From the NCBI GenBank assembly GCA_963785245.1, contig CAWAUO010000002.1, forward strand, positions 1-64,000: a stretch of 64,000 nt of DNA, in the 5' to 3' direction. The translations under genes and the position numbers were made by a program. Source of the DNA: JAHEEL01 sp963785245. Its GTDB lineage: Bacteria > Actinomycetota > Acidimicrobiia > Spongiisociales > UBA5794. The notes beneath the pieces were generated by a model. It worked only from the letters and a program-made list of their open reading frames with translations. It had not been told where the DNA came from and did not search any database. Below are positions 53,071-61,414 of this stretch, one piece after another (positions within the stretch are counted from its first letter, which is position 1; every line of letters begins with the position of its first letter).

Positions 53071-53111
53071 CGGTGCTCCCGTTCTGCGTGATTCGGAGGC
53101 TAGCGGCGCCG

Positions 53112-54152
53112 CTACGACGCGTGATGCTCATCTCCGGCGATTCTCTCAGCCCGGTTCTCGAGCGTGATCGAGGTCGTGATTCCGACGACCAGCCCGATGG
53201 CACCACCGAGTCCTATCGCGGTCAACAGGCGATCAGCGGCGTACGGCAGCAAGGTCGGGAGGATCGGATGGGTGAGAACCCCGACGCGCAGGATTCCCCA
53301 CACCGAGAGGCCGACGCTCCCGATCAGCACCAGCTGAGACGCGAGGCGAGGCGATCGTTTCGCCTGGAGAGCGGCGAATCCCGAGAGGGCCATCACCACC
53401 GGCGGCCCAATCAGGTCGATGCCGAAGACTCGTCCCTCCGGTGGCTGAGCCAGCATCGCAGCTCCCCCGGCCAGCAAGGCGCCGGACCCAAGAACGAGTA
53501 GGAGTACCGACTGAGCGCGGGGGCCGATCCGGAGTGTGATGGCGGCGACAGCCACGAGGGTGACAACCGTCAGCGCAAACCATGGCAGGGCCGTGGTGGA
53601 AGGTATCCACGTCAGCGTGCCGACGATCCGGCCGGCCGATCCATCGGCGCGCAACGGCAGGATCCAATCGAAGATCTGAACGGTCTCTTGCCCGTCCGTT
53701 GTAAGCACCGAGGCTGGCGGCGTAGGACTCATCCAGTGTGTGCGATGATCATGCCAGCTGTAGGTCCCGTCGGTTGAAACGGTCGCCCATCTGGGAACGG
53801 CGGCGGCGTCCGCCTCAGCGGGGAGTTCAACGTCCGCGTAGCGATCGTCGTTGAGATAGGTCGCAGGTGACCGCTGGTTTACGACCACCGTGCCGTCCGG
53901 ATCGAACCGGATGTACTCCTCACCCTCGTAGCCGAGAACTTCGACCGTCATCCCCGTTTCGGTGGTCATCCGAACGAATGCGTCTCCTCCAACGATCTCG
54001 ACCACGACCACGCCGGGACCCTCGACGTACACGATCTGCGACCGGTAGTTCGTCGGCGTCGCAGCGTCGGCCCATGCCGGCACGGCCACCAGCAGAACGA
54101 GAGCGGTCGCCGCCGCCATGACCAGCAACGAACGCCATACCGGGCGCATCAC
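53112..54152 (-). CDS. copper-operon membrane protein with extracytoplasmic domain
   Basis: A 346-residue protein. Signal helix (residues 9-29, ending PAWADA), extracytoplasmic beta-rich domain to about 178 containing YSWHDHRTHWMSP, a His-rich motif that might bind copper, then five to six helices (PWFALTVVTLVAVAAITLRI, SVLLLVLGSGALLAGGAAML and others). Such proteins recur beside CopC and cupredoxin genes in actinobacteria. The start is GTG 54152 or ATG 54149, both overlapping the cupredoxin stop. Role in copper handling is inferred from position. Confidence 0.68.
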   Translation of the reverse strand: MMRPVWRSLLVMAAATALVLLVAVPAWADAATPTNYRSQIVYVEGPGVVVVEIVGGDAFVRMTTETGMTVEVLGYEGEEYIRFDPDGTVVVNQRSPATYLNDDRYADVELPAEADAAAVPRWATVSTDGTYSWHDHRTHWMSPTPPASVLTTDGQETVQIFDWILPLRADGSAGRIVGTLTWIPSTTALPWFALTVVTLVAVAAITLRIGPRAQSVLLLVLGSGALLAGGAAMLAQPPEGRVFGIDLIGPPVVMALSGFAALQAKRSPRLASQLVLIGSVGLSVWGILRVGVLTHPILPTLLPYAADRLLTAIGLGGAIGLVVGITTSITLENRAERIAGDEHHAS

Positions 54153-54529
54153 CGCACCACGATGGTGACTTCGCCGGAAGGATGCAGCGTGCAGATCCCC
54201 TCGATGACGCCGGGTGAGGAGAACGTCTGGACGATCTCCTGCCCGGGTCCCACGACGTACGGGCCCACCTGATGCGACGACGTGTCGTCGTTGGTGATAA
54301 CGATGCGATCTCCGACACCGACTTCGAGGCGCCGCGGGAACAGCACGATCTCCTCACCGGCATCCATCTGGGCCTGCGTACCCTCCGGAACGAGAATCTC
54401 GATCGTCTGCGCTGCAGCCGCTCTCGGAACGAGATACATGCCTACGAGCGTCACGACGCTCAACAGAGCGAGCACACCGGTGAGGACCAGGACAATCGGC
54501 GGTGTCCGTCCGACGGCTTGTGTCGTCAT
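54149..54529 (-). CDS. cupredoxin-like copper protein
   Basis: A 126-residue protein with a membrane-anchoring N-terminal helix (PIVLVLTGVLALLSVVTLVG) and a cupredoxin domain. Copper ligands are likely His in NDDTSSHQVG and Cys plus His in GICTLHPSG; a fourth Met ligand is not evident. It may carry electrons or copper at the outer membrane face. It overlaps both neighbours by four bases (ATGA-type). Confidence 0.78.
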   Translation of the reverse strand: MTTQAVGRTPPIVLVLTGVLALLSVVTLVGMYLVPRAAAAQTIEILVPEGTQAQMDAGEEIVLFPRRLEVGVGDRIVITNDDTSSHQVGPYVVGPGQEIVQTFSSPGVIEGICTLHPSGEVTIVVR

Positions 54530-55809
54530 CGCAGTTCCATCTCCATAATCGCTTCCTCGGACTCGCCATCCGATGTCTCAGAATCGATCCGCAGCGTCCA
54601 GTCCCCGCCAAGGGGAAGGATGGCATGGTACGAAAGGAAGTGGTTCGGCCCTGCGCGGAGCACCGGGAGGTCGAGAGGTCCAACGTCGAGCACATCGTGA
54701 TAGGCGACCACGTCGGTCGGACCGAGTGATGAGCTTCGGCCGGAGACGTCGAACCCGTAGATGTGTAACTCGTTGACCCCGGACCTCGCCGGATCCAGAG
54801 AGGCCTCGATGAGCAGGTCCCCTGCCTGAACCGCACTGCTGTCTCCGGCTCCGCGCGACATCACAATCGATGGAACCACGACGGCCGCCCCGGCAACGAC
54901 AGCTACGGTCACGACAGCCAGGCGGCCCTCCGAACTCGAGATCCAGAACACGACGATGACCGCAAGGCCTGCGGCCATCAGGAACCATGGAAGGCGCAGC
55001 AGCCATCCGAGGCCCACGCTGACCCAAGCTGCGCTCAACACACCGGCGAGGGCCACGCTGATCGGAATCCAGCGGCTCTGAAGCGTTCGAGCAAGGACCA
55101 GCAGAAGCGGCATCACTCCCATCACCAACATCGCAGCCATCCAGGCCCGGCCCGGGGTTGATCCGGCCGCGTATCGCAGGACCGAGAGGTCAAGGACATC
55201 GGAGGGAGAACCATCGGACGGGACCCCGTACGTGGCTCCTGCGGCGAGTGCCCCGACGGCGGTCGCGGCCGCAGCGACGCCGATCGAGGGCGGCGGACGC
55301 TCCGCTTCAGGCCGCCGCATCCATACGAACGTATGCACCAGAAGGGCGACCACCGCTACGGCAGCCACCGCTGCGGCGAGCACCCGGAGCCCGCCCAGGG
55401 CGCCGCTGGCCCCGGTGATCTCTCGTTCGACGGCAATGCTCCCGGTTCCCCTGGGATCCACGATGAAGATGTACGCGCCGGCGACCGGACCGCCGTTGAC
55501 GTCCGTCCCCTTCCAGTCCACGAGGTAGCTCCCGTCGCCGTCGGTCTCGACCGACGCGATCGCAAGGCCACCCTCAATCGCTGCCGCCGATTCCGACACC
55601 ACCGCGTCGTCCTTGATGATGCGGACCGTGAGGTCTTTGAGCGACGTTCGGAAGCTCAAGGCGATGTCCTCTGGGGGACGAACAACGACCGCGTTGACGC
55701 CCGGCGAGGCATCGATGAGCTGGCCGGAGGGGGTCGCGGCCGCCGCAATGCCGCCGCCGGCAACGATCGCTCCCGCCACCACGGCAACCAGGAGCGGGCG
55801 GCGGATCAT
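54526..55809 (-). CDS. CopC - membrane (CopD/YcnJ-like) fusion lacking CopC copper ligands
   Basis: A 427-residue protein. Signal (1-25), CopC-like domain (about 26-125: GQLIDASPGVNAVVVRPPED, SFRTSLKDLTVRII), six membrane helices (about 135-330) and a C-terminal extracytoplasmic domain (NHFLSYHAILPLGGDWTLRI) like that of YcnJ. Usual CopC proteins start the mature chain with His and have a DGHP motif. Here the mature start is ATPSG and the second motif reads DVNGGPVAG (near residue 103), so both copper His residues are lost. It overlaps SCO (ATGA) and the cupredoxin. Confidence 0.75.
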   Translation of the reverse strand: MIRRPLLVAVVAGAIVAGGGIAAAATPSGQLIDASPGVNAVVVRPPEDIALSFRTSLKDLTVRIIKDDAVVSESAAAIEGGLAIASVETDGDGSYLVDWKGTDVNGGPVAGAYIFIVDPRGTGSIAVEREITGASGALGGLRVLAAAVAAVAVVALLVHTFVWMRRPEAERPPPSIGVAAAATAVGALAAGATYGVPSDGSPSDVLDLSVLRYAAGSTPGRAWMAAMLVMGVMPLLLVLARTLQSRWIPISVALAGVLSAAWVSVGLGWLLRLPWFLMAAGLAVIVVFWISSSEGRLAVVTVAVVAGAAVVVPSIVMSRGAGDSSAVQAGDLLIEASLDPARSGVNELHIYGFDVSGRSSSLGPTDVVAYHDVLDVGPLDLPVLRAGPNHFLSYHAILPLGGDWTLRIDSETSDGESEEAIMEMELR

Positions 55810-56436
55810 CCGTATCGTTCGTCCAGAACGCTCACGAGTGTGTCGGCGGTGATTTGCGGATCCCGGTCGGCGCTGAATCCGAGTTCCCAGATGATCAGCC
55901 CTCGGTCGTCCACGACATAGACCGTCGCCGAGTGGCCGACGTCGTAGGACGTGTCGCCTGGCTCATGGTCGTCGATCTCGTAGAGCACGCCGAAGACCTC
56001 AGACGATGCAACAAGGCTTGCCTCGTCCGGTGCCAACAGTCCGTGGTTCTTGTCAACAAAGACATCGAGATAGGTGGAGATGGCGGGCCCCTGGTCCCGA
56101 TCCGGATCCACACTCACCATCCCGACCGATATGCGCTCGGCGTCCTCCTCGGGCATCAGGTTCACCGCGGCGGAGAGTTCGGCGAGCGTCGTCGGGCAGA
56201 CATCCGGGCACGACAGATACCCGAAGTACAACAGCAACAGTTCGGACTCCGCTGCCACCGGGACAAACGGCTCCCCGGCCGGGTCGATCGAGTAGTCGAC
56301 GAACTCGGTCCCGGAGACGTCCGGCGGCGGAGTCCGGTTGTAGCCCGCCCGGTCCTCCGGATCCATGGTGGAGTCGGAACACGACGCGGCTCGCGAGAGC
56401 TACGAGGATTGCGAGAGCGATCGCCCGAAGAGGCAA
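55806..56436 (-). CDS. SCO1/SenC copper chaperone (frameshifted in signal region)
   Basis: A SCO protein: LLLYFGYLSCPDVCPTTLAEL holds the CxxxC copper site and SYDVGHSATVYVV the third ligand His. SCO delivers copper to the CuA centre of cytochrome oxidase. The main frame begins at ATG 56366 (MDPEDRAGYNRTPPPDVS), but a lipoprotein signal, LPLRAIALAILVAL, sits just upstream in another frame, followed by AASCSDST in the SCO frame. Dropping one base at 56391 gives a perfect lipobox LAAASC and a start at TTG 56436, three bases after the PCu(A)C stop. About 209 residues when restored. Confidence 0.82.
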
Positions 56437-56439
56437 GAC

Positions 56440-56910
56440 CTATCCCTCGCCCGACATCTCGGCCATCTCGACCGGGGCCGTGATCTCCTTGGTGCAGTCG
56501 CCGGTGAACGTGAGCGTGAAGGTCTTCTCGTCGCCGACCGCAAGCGTCTCCTCGAGGTCGATGGCCATCACGTGGAGGCCGCCCGGCTCGAGGCTCGTCG
56601 TTGAACCGGCCGCCACTGGGATTTCCTGGCCCGGGACCATCTCCATGACCATCTGCCCGTCGCTCATCTTCGATTCGTGCAGCTCGTACTTCGCGGCGAA
56701 ATCGGAATCGGCTCCCGTCAGTGAGATGGATTCGTCTCCGCTGTTGACGAGGTCCATGTAGATCGCCGTGTTCGGCCCCGGGGGCAGGCGCACCCAGGCA
56801 TTTTCGATCTTGAGCGCATCGCATGCTGAGTCACTGGAAGATGAGCACGCTGCTCCAACGAGGCTCAATGCGATGACGAGGACGGCGACAAGGCCAAGGC
56901 GATTCTTCAT
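56440..56910 (-). CDS. PCu(A)C periplasmic copper chaperone lipoprotein
   Basis: A 156-residue lipoprotein (lipobox LVGAAC, Cys22). The PCu(A)C copper site is visible as ELHESKM and LHVM in GGLHVMAIDL, the H-M ... H-M pattern. With SCO downstream it should load CuA of cytochrome oxidase. It is the first gene of a run of five copper-linked genes, followed by trkA and trkH on the same strand. GGAGGAG precedes the ATG. Confidence 0.88.
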   Translation of the reverse strand: MKNRLGLVAVLVIALSLVGAACSSSSDSACDALKIENAWVRLPPGPNTAIYMDLVNSGDESISLTGADSDFAAKYELHESKMSDGQMVMEMVPGQEIPVAAGSTTSLEPGGLHVMAIDLEETLAVGDEKTFTLTFTGDCTKEITAPVEMAEMSGEG

Positions 56911-56990
56911 AGGCTCCTCCCGGAGAAGGCAGTAGGCGACGTTTGACCGATCTGGGATACTAGCGACGCCTCCCGGGCGCACTTGCCGAC

Positions 56991-57005
56991 GGCAGGTAGC
57001 CTGCC
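56991..57005 (+). promoter_or_regulatory. -10 hexamer of trmH inside an inverted repeat
   Basis: GGCAGGTAGCCTGCC is a 6-bp inverted repeat around TAG. It contains TAGCCT (56997-57002), 6 bases before the ATG at 57009. A protein bound here would cover the -10, or the RNA could fold at its 5' end. Chance is possible. Confidence 0.35.
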
Positions 57006-57008
57006 GGT

Positions 57009-57656
57009 ATGACACACGACGATGCGTCGCGAGAGGTTGGAGTGGGTCCACACCAGCGACCCTGGCCCGATGACCCGCGCCTCGACCCGGAACTCCTCGC
57101 GGAGGGTGACCGCCGCAACGTGATCGACGCCTACCGCTACTGGTCTCGCGAAGCGATCGTCGCTGACCTCGACGCTCGCCGTCATCCCTATCACGTGGCG
57201 GTGGAGAACTGGCAGCACGACTTCAACATCGGGAGCGTCGTACGCAATGCGAACGCATTCCTGGCCACCGAGGTGCACATCATCGGGAAGAAGCGCTGGA
57301 ACCGGCGAGGCGCCATGGTCACCGATCGGTACCAGCACGTGCGCCATCACCCCACAACCGAGGACTTCGTCCTATGGGCTGCCGACGAAGGCCTTCCGAT
57401 CATCGGGATCGACATCCTTCCCGACGCGACGCCGATTGAGACCATGCTCCTCCCGGAGCGCTGTGTACTGGTCTTCGGCCAGGAGGGACCAGGATTGTCG
57501 GAGGCGGTCCGTGCCGCGTGCGGCGTGGTGTGCTCAATCGCGCAGTTCGGGTCGACGAGGTCAATCAATGCGGGCGTCGCCTCAGGAATCGCCATGCACT
57601 CGTGGATCCGGCAGCACGTTCAGTTCGAGGAGCCCAACACCATCACCGACTCGTAG
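57009..57656 (+). CDS. TrmH/SpoU family RNA methyltransferase
   Basis: A 215-residue SPOUT methyltransferase, which adds a 2'-O-methyl group to tRNA or rRNA. Motif 1 is DFNIGSVVRNANAFLATEVH, motif 2 CVLVFGQEGPGLSEAV, and motif 3 FGSTRSINAGVASGIAMHSW with the knot residues. The exact nucleotide is not readable. ATG 6 bases after TAGCCT, leaderless type. It converges on the P450 remnant with a 37-base overlap. Confidence 0.88.
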   Translation: MTHDDASREVGVGPHQRPWPDDPRLDPELLAEGDRRNVIDAYRYWSREAIVADLDARRHPYHVAVENWQHDFNIGSVVRNANAFLATEVHIIGKKRWNRRGAMVTDRYQHVRHHPTTEDFVLWAADEGLPIIGIDILPDATPIETMLLPERCVLVFGQEGPGLSEAVRAACGVVCSIAQFGSTRSINAGVASGIAMHSWIRQHVQFEEPNTITDS

Positions 57657-58229
57657 CCGCGTATGAGGAACGGCGGCTTGCGCGTCGGTTGTTCGGCCAG
57701 AGTGAGCCCCGGAACGGTCTGCACCAGCTGCTTGAGCGCCACCGCGAGTTCGAGTCGTGCAAGGGGTGCACCGATGCACGTGTGGATGCCCCCCCGAATG
57801 TGATGTCCGACGCCTCGCCCCGTGCGACATCGAACACGTCGGCATTCTCGAGGTGTCTGGGGGTCACGGTTCGCAGACCCGAACAGCACAGCGATCGTGT
57901 CTCCCCTCGCGAAATCCGTACCTCCGTATGACACTCCGTCCGCCAGGGCCCAGCATTCGAACGGTTGCAGTGGCGGGTCGAATTGGATCATCTCCTCCAG
58001 TGCAGTCCGCGGCGGTACCCCGCCGCTGCGAACGCCCTTCCGTTGCCTCGTGGCCGGCGTTCGGCGCCAGCACGATGGCTGGGACGATCTCGTCGCCACT
58101 CAGACGGCCGTCGGTCGTCTCGACGGTACAGAGGCCCGAGTTCAGGTCAACGGAAGTCTCCTCCCGCACCGCGTTGAGCACCCGGTACAGATCTGGGAGG
58201 AATGCCGGGTCGGAGATGTCGATCATCAT
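57620..58229 (-). pseudogene. cytochrome P450 remnant
   Basis: Pieces in order, right to left: IDISDPAFLPDLYRVLNAVR (P450 N-terminus), SGDEIVPAIVLAPNAGHEAT (I-helix, normally AGHET), TALEEMIQFDPPLQPFECWA (ExxR region shifted), then NADVFDVARGEASDITFGG and GGIHTCIGAPLARLELAVAL, the haem Cys loop. About 180 residues after the N-terminus and 25 after the I-helix are gone. Two more single-base shifts lie at a C run (57893 region) and a seven-base run (57785-57791). A 610-base trace of a 1.2-kb gene with several lesions is a true pseudogene. Confidence 0.75.
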
Positions 58230-58250
58230 GCGGCTCCGCTCGACGCGAAA

Positions 58251-58275
58251 AGGCCGCCGCGTGATGCGGCGGCCT
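58251..58275 (-). terminator. intrinsic terminator of the DUF1508 gene
   Basis: AGGCCGCCGC and GCGGCGGCCT form a perfect 10-bp stem with a 5-base loop. On the minus strand the stem is followed by TTTT, 21 bases beyond the DUF1508 stop. A textbook rho-independent terminator. Confidence 0.8.
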
Positions 58276-58295
58276 ATCGGTCTCGTGATGATGGC

Positions 58296-58472
58296 CTACG
58301 GCTCGATGATGGGGCCGTCGTATGCGCCCTTGAGGAGCTTCTCGAGCGTCGAGCGGGCCGACGCGCGCTTCGCATATCCCTGGCTCGCAGCAACGATCTG
58401 ACCGTTCGATGCCTTCACACGGAACGCCCACTTGCCGTTCTTCTGTTGGTAGAGCTCGCCCTTACCAGCCAT
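58296..58472 (-). CDS. DUF1508 (YegP-like) small protein
   Basis: A 58-residue protein: a single DUF1508 repeat, reading KGELYQQKNGKWAFRVKASN then GQIVAASQGYAKRASAR and a short tail. AAGGAGGGG lies six bases before the ATG. An intrinsic terminator follows directly. The family is common and of unknown function. Too short for standard gene-length cut-offs but clearly real. Confidence 0.88.
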   Translation of the reverse strand: MAGKGELYQQKNGKWAFRVKASNGQIVAASQGYAKRASARSTLEKLLKGAYDGPIIEP

Positions 58473-58556
58473 ACGATTCCCCTCCTTGTTTGCGGAACCA
58501 CCCGCACCCTAGCCCGCGAAATCCTCCGGTAGCGATTATCGGACCTTCCAACGCCC

Positions 58557-58952
58557 TCAGGCGTCGTCCTCAGGCTTCAGGTTGAGCGAGGCGGAGTTGA
58601 TGCAGTAGCGCAGGCCGGTCGGGTTGGGTCCGTCATCGAAGACGTGCCCCAGGTGGGCCCCGCAGTTCGAGCACGTCACCTCAGTTCGCACGCTGAACAG
58701 GCTGTGGTCGACTGCCGTGGCGACGGCCTGATCATCGGACGGTTCCCAGAAGCTTGGCCAGCCACTCCCTGAGTCATACTTCGTGTCACTCGCGAACAGT
58801 TCCGCGTCGCAGACGACGCAGCGGTAGACGCCCGAATCCTTGGAATCCCAGTACTCCCCGGTGAATGCCCGTTCGGTCCCGGCTTCCTGGGTGACGTGGT
58901 ACTGCATCGGCGTGAGCTTCTCGAAAAGCTCGTCCTTGTTGGTGTCGCTCAT
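58557..58952 (-). CDS. msrB: peptide-methionine (R)-S-oxide reductase
   Basis: A 131-residue enzyme that repairs the R-form of oxidised methionine in proteins. Two zinc CxxC pairs: CVVCDAELF and CSNCGAHLGHVF; catalytic Cys in GLRYCINSASL; substrate residues in YDSGSGWPSFWEP. The ATG is 7 bases after TAGCCT (58965-58960). Full length, intact. Confidence 0.95.
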   Translation of the reverse strand: MSDTNKDELFEKLTPMQYHVTQEAGTERAFTGEYWDSKDSGVYRCVVCDAELFASDTKYDSGSGWPSFWEPSDDQAVATAVDHSLFSVRTEVTCSNCGAHLGHVFDDGPNPTGLRYCINSASLNLKPEDDA

Positions 58953-59074
58953 GGATGTGAGGCTACCCGCCGTCCCGGGATGCGGTGACGATTCTCACCG
59001 GCGAGACGGTCCGTTCCAGTGCCCTCTCGACGGCCGTCGGGTCCGGCGGGGTACGTCCGCGCTACCGTTCTCTC

Positions 59075-60781
59075 ATGGATCCACGAGCCATCGACGCTGC
59101 CATCGAGACGCTCGCAGCGAACCGTGCCCGGTGGGCGAGACTCCCTCTCTCCACGAAGATCTTCCTCCTCGACGATCTCCGCCGTCGCGTTGGGGTCGTC
59201 TCCGATGAATGGGTCGATTCGGCCGTCGGCGCCAAGGGAATCGCATCCGACTCCCCGATCGCTGGTGAGGAGTGGACCAGCGGGCCGTATGCGGTCGCGA
59301 GCGCGGCCGGAGCGCTTGCAGAGACGCTGCGTCGCCTCGACGCCGGCGTTTCGGTCCTGACCGGTATCGCGATCCACCCTGTGGCTGATGATCAAGTCGC
59401 GGTGCGAGTCTTCCCCACCAGCAAGGACGATCGGCTCCTCCTCAGCGGTCACACCGCCGACGTCTGGATGCAGCCGGGCCGCTCGGCCGAAGATGTACGG
59501 CAGAATGCGGCTCGCTTCTACCACCAGACAGATCCAGCGGGAGCGGTCGCCGCCGTTCTCGGCGCTGGAAACCTCTCCTCGATCCCTGCGTTGGACCTCC
59601 TCACCGAGATGTACACACACGGCAGCGTTGTGGCGTTGAAGCTCAGCCCGGTGAACGACTACCTCGCCGAGATCTTCGAGGAAGTCTTCGCTGAATTCAT
59701 CCAGGGGGGATTTGTTCGGCTCGTGCGAGGCGGGACTGCGGAAGGCGTGTACCTCACCCGGCATCCGCTCGTTGATCGCGTCCACGTCACCGGATCTGCT
59801 CGTACGCACGATGCCATCGTCTTCGGCACCGGGCCGGACGGTGCCGCGCGTAAGACCGCTGATGACCCCGTCACGGACATCACCGTGACCGCTGAACTCG
59901 GCGGTGTCGGTCCAACCGTTGTTGTCCCCGGCGACTGGTCCAAGGCGGATCTGCGGTACCAGGCCGAGCACATCATCAGCCAGAAGCTCCACAATCACGG
60001 CTTTAACTGCGTTGCGTGCCAGGTGCTCGTTCTGCCCGATTCCTGGGGACAGGCCGATGCACTCCTCGACGAGATGCGGGCAGTCGCCCACGAGGTCGAG
60101 GAGCGATTCGCCTACTTCCCGGGGGCCGAGGCTCGCCAGCGAACGGCCGTGGCGGCCCATCCACATGCCGAGATTCTGACCGATGGGGTTGCCCCGGTCA
60201 CATTCATCACCAATCTCGATCCGAGTCGCACCGATGATGTGTGCTTCACCACCGAATTCTTCGGAGCGGTACTGGGCGTGGTCCGGATTCCTGGAGACGA
60301 CGTTCCTGTGTTCCTCGAGAACGCGGTTTCGTTCGTGAACGAGACGCTCGATGGCAATCTGGGAGCGAATCTGATCATCCATCCCGCCACCGAGGCCGCA
60401 CACGTCGGGGCGCTCGAGCGGGCGATCCGATCCCTGAGGTACGGCACCATCGCGGTGAATTCGTGGGTTGGGGTGGCGTACGCTCTGACGCGAGCGACCT
60501 GGGGTGCCTTCCCCGGCAATACCCGCAGGGACATCCGGTCTGGAAACGGGATCGTGCACAACGCGCTCATGCTCGAAGGTGTTGAGCGCACGGTCGTCCG
60601 GGGTCCGTTTGCACCGTTCCCTCGCACGATTCGACAGCGCGTCTGGCATACCGAACCGCTCCCCCCGCACTTCGTGACGAACCAGAACGCGGCAAGGATC
60701 GGCGAGCAACTGACGGCATTCGCCGTCACGCAATCGTGGAAGCCGATTCCCGGACTCCTGGCTGCGGCCCTTCGGGCCTAG
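59075..60781 (+). CDS. aldehyde dehydrogenase family protein
   Basis: A 568-residue ALDH-fold protein, longer than the usual 480-500. Conserved features: VTGSARTHDAIVFG (NAD region), ELGGVGPTVVV with the general-base Glu (E274), and FNCVACQVLVL with candidate nucleophiles C312 and C315. The extra length lies at both ends; LGNPx-type motifs differ from classic ALDH. An NAD-dependent aldehyde or acyl-CoA reductase role is plausible. ATG 6 bases after TACCGT (59063-59068). Its stop overlaps the Maf stop (CTAG). Confidence 0.78.
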   Translation: MDPRAIDAAIETLAANRARWARLPLSTKIFLLDDLRRRVGVVSDEWVDSAVGAKGIASDSPIAGEEWTSGPYAVASAAGALAETLRRLDAGVSVLTGIAIHPVADDQVAVRVFPTSKDDRLLLSGHTADVWMQPGRSAEDVRQNAARFYHQTDPAGAVAAVLGAGNLSSIPALDLLTEMYTHGSVVALKLSPVNDYLAEIFEEVFAEFIQGGFVRLVRGGTAEGVYLTRHPLVDRVHVTGSARTHDAIVFGTGPDGAARKTADDPVTDITVTAELGGVGPTVVVPGDWSKADLRYQAEHIISQKLHNHGFNCVACQVLVLPDSWGQADALLDEMRAVAHEVEERFAYFPGAEARQRTAVAAHPHAEILTDGVAPVTFITNLDPSRTDDVCFTTEFFGAVLGVVRIPGDDVPVFLENAVSFVNETLDGNLGANLIIHPATEAAHVGALERAIRSLRYGTIAVNSWVGVAYALTRATWGAFPGNTRRDIRSGNGIVHNALMLEGVERTVVRGPFAPFPRTIRQRVWHTEPLPPHFVTNQNAARIGEQLTAFAVTQSWKPIPGLLAAALRA

Positions 60782-61350
60782 CGAGAGGAGACGACGCCGG
60801 CGCGCCGCAGCGCCGAGACGACGGGCTTCAAGGGCAGACCCACGACGTTGCTTCGCGATCCGGCGAGGCCGCTCACAAAGCGCGAACCGTTGCCCTGCAG
60901 GGCATAGGAACCGGCCTTGTCGAGCGGCTCTCCTGACGCCGCGTATGCCGCTGCATCGCTGCGCTCGACCGCATGCATCGAGACGAGCGTCGTCTCGAAG
61001 CCGTCCTCCACGATCGCTCCCGATCGGGCAAGCGCCCAGCCGGTGACGACCAGGTGTGTGCGCCCCGCGATCGAGAGAAGCATGTCAACGGCACCTTGTT
61101 CATCCTCGGGTTTGCCCAGGATCACCTGGTCGAGCACGACTGTTGTGTCGGCACCGAGCACGACCGTGTCGTCATCGGTTGCGACCGCCATTGCCTTTGC
61201 CCGGGCGAGCCGAATGACCATCCGGTCGGGATCCTCAGCGTCCAACACGGTCTCATCGACATCGGGACTCTTGACATCGAACCGGAAGCCGGCCGCGCTC
61301 AGCAGAAGATGGCGCCGGGGTGAGCTACTTGCAAGGATCAGGTTCGTCAT
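60778..61350 (-). CDS. maf: Maf family nucleotide pyrophosphatase
   Basis: A 190-residue enzyme that hydrolyses non-canonical or excess nucleoside triphosphates (house-cleaning dTTP/UTP or m5UTP class). Motifs: LILASSSPRRHLLLSAAGF, DETV, LGADTTVVLD and GKPEDEQGA, all conserved. Start MTNLILASS at 61350; MQAM three codons earlier is possible. Its stop overlaps that of the ALDH gene. Confidence 0.92.
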   Translation of the reverse strand: MTNLILASSSPRRHLLLSAAGFRFDVKSPDVDETVLDAEDPDRMVIRLARAKAMAVATDDDTVVLGADTTVVLDQVILGKPEDEQGAVDMLLSIAGRTHLVVTGWALARSGAIVEDGFETTLVSMHAVERSDAAAYAASGEPLDKAGSYALQGNGSRFVSGLAGSRSNVVGLPLKPVVSALRRAGVVSSR

Positions 61351-61414
61351 GGCCTGCATGATCGCAGGGTGGCGACACGATGAGGTACGGTTCGAACGAG
61401 CAACCGGAGCGGTC

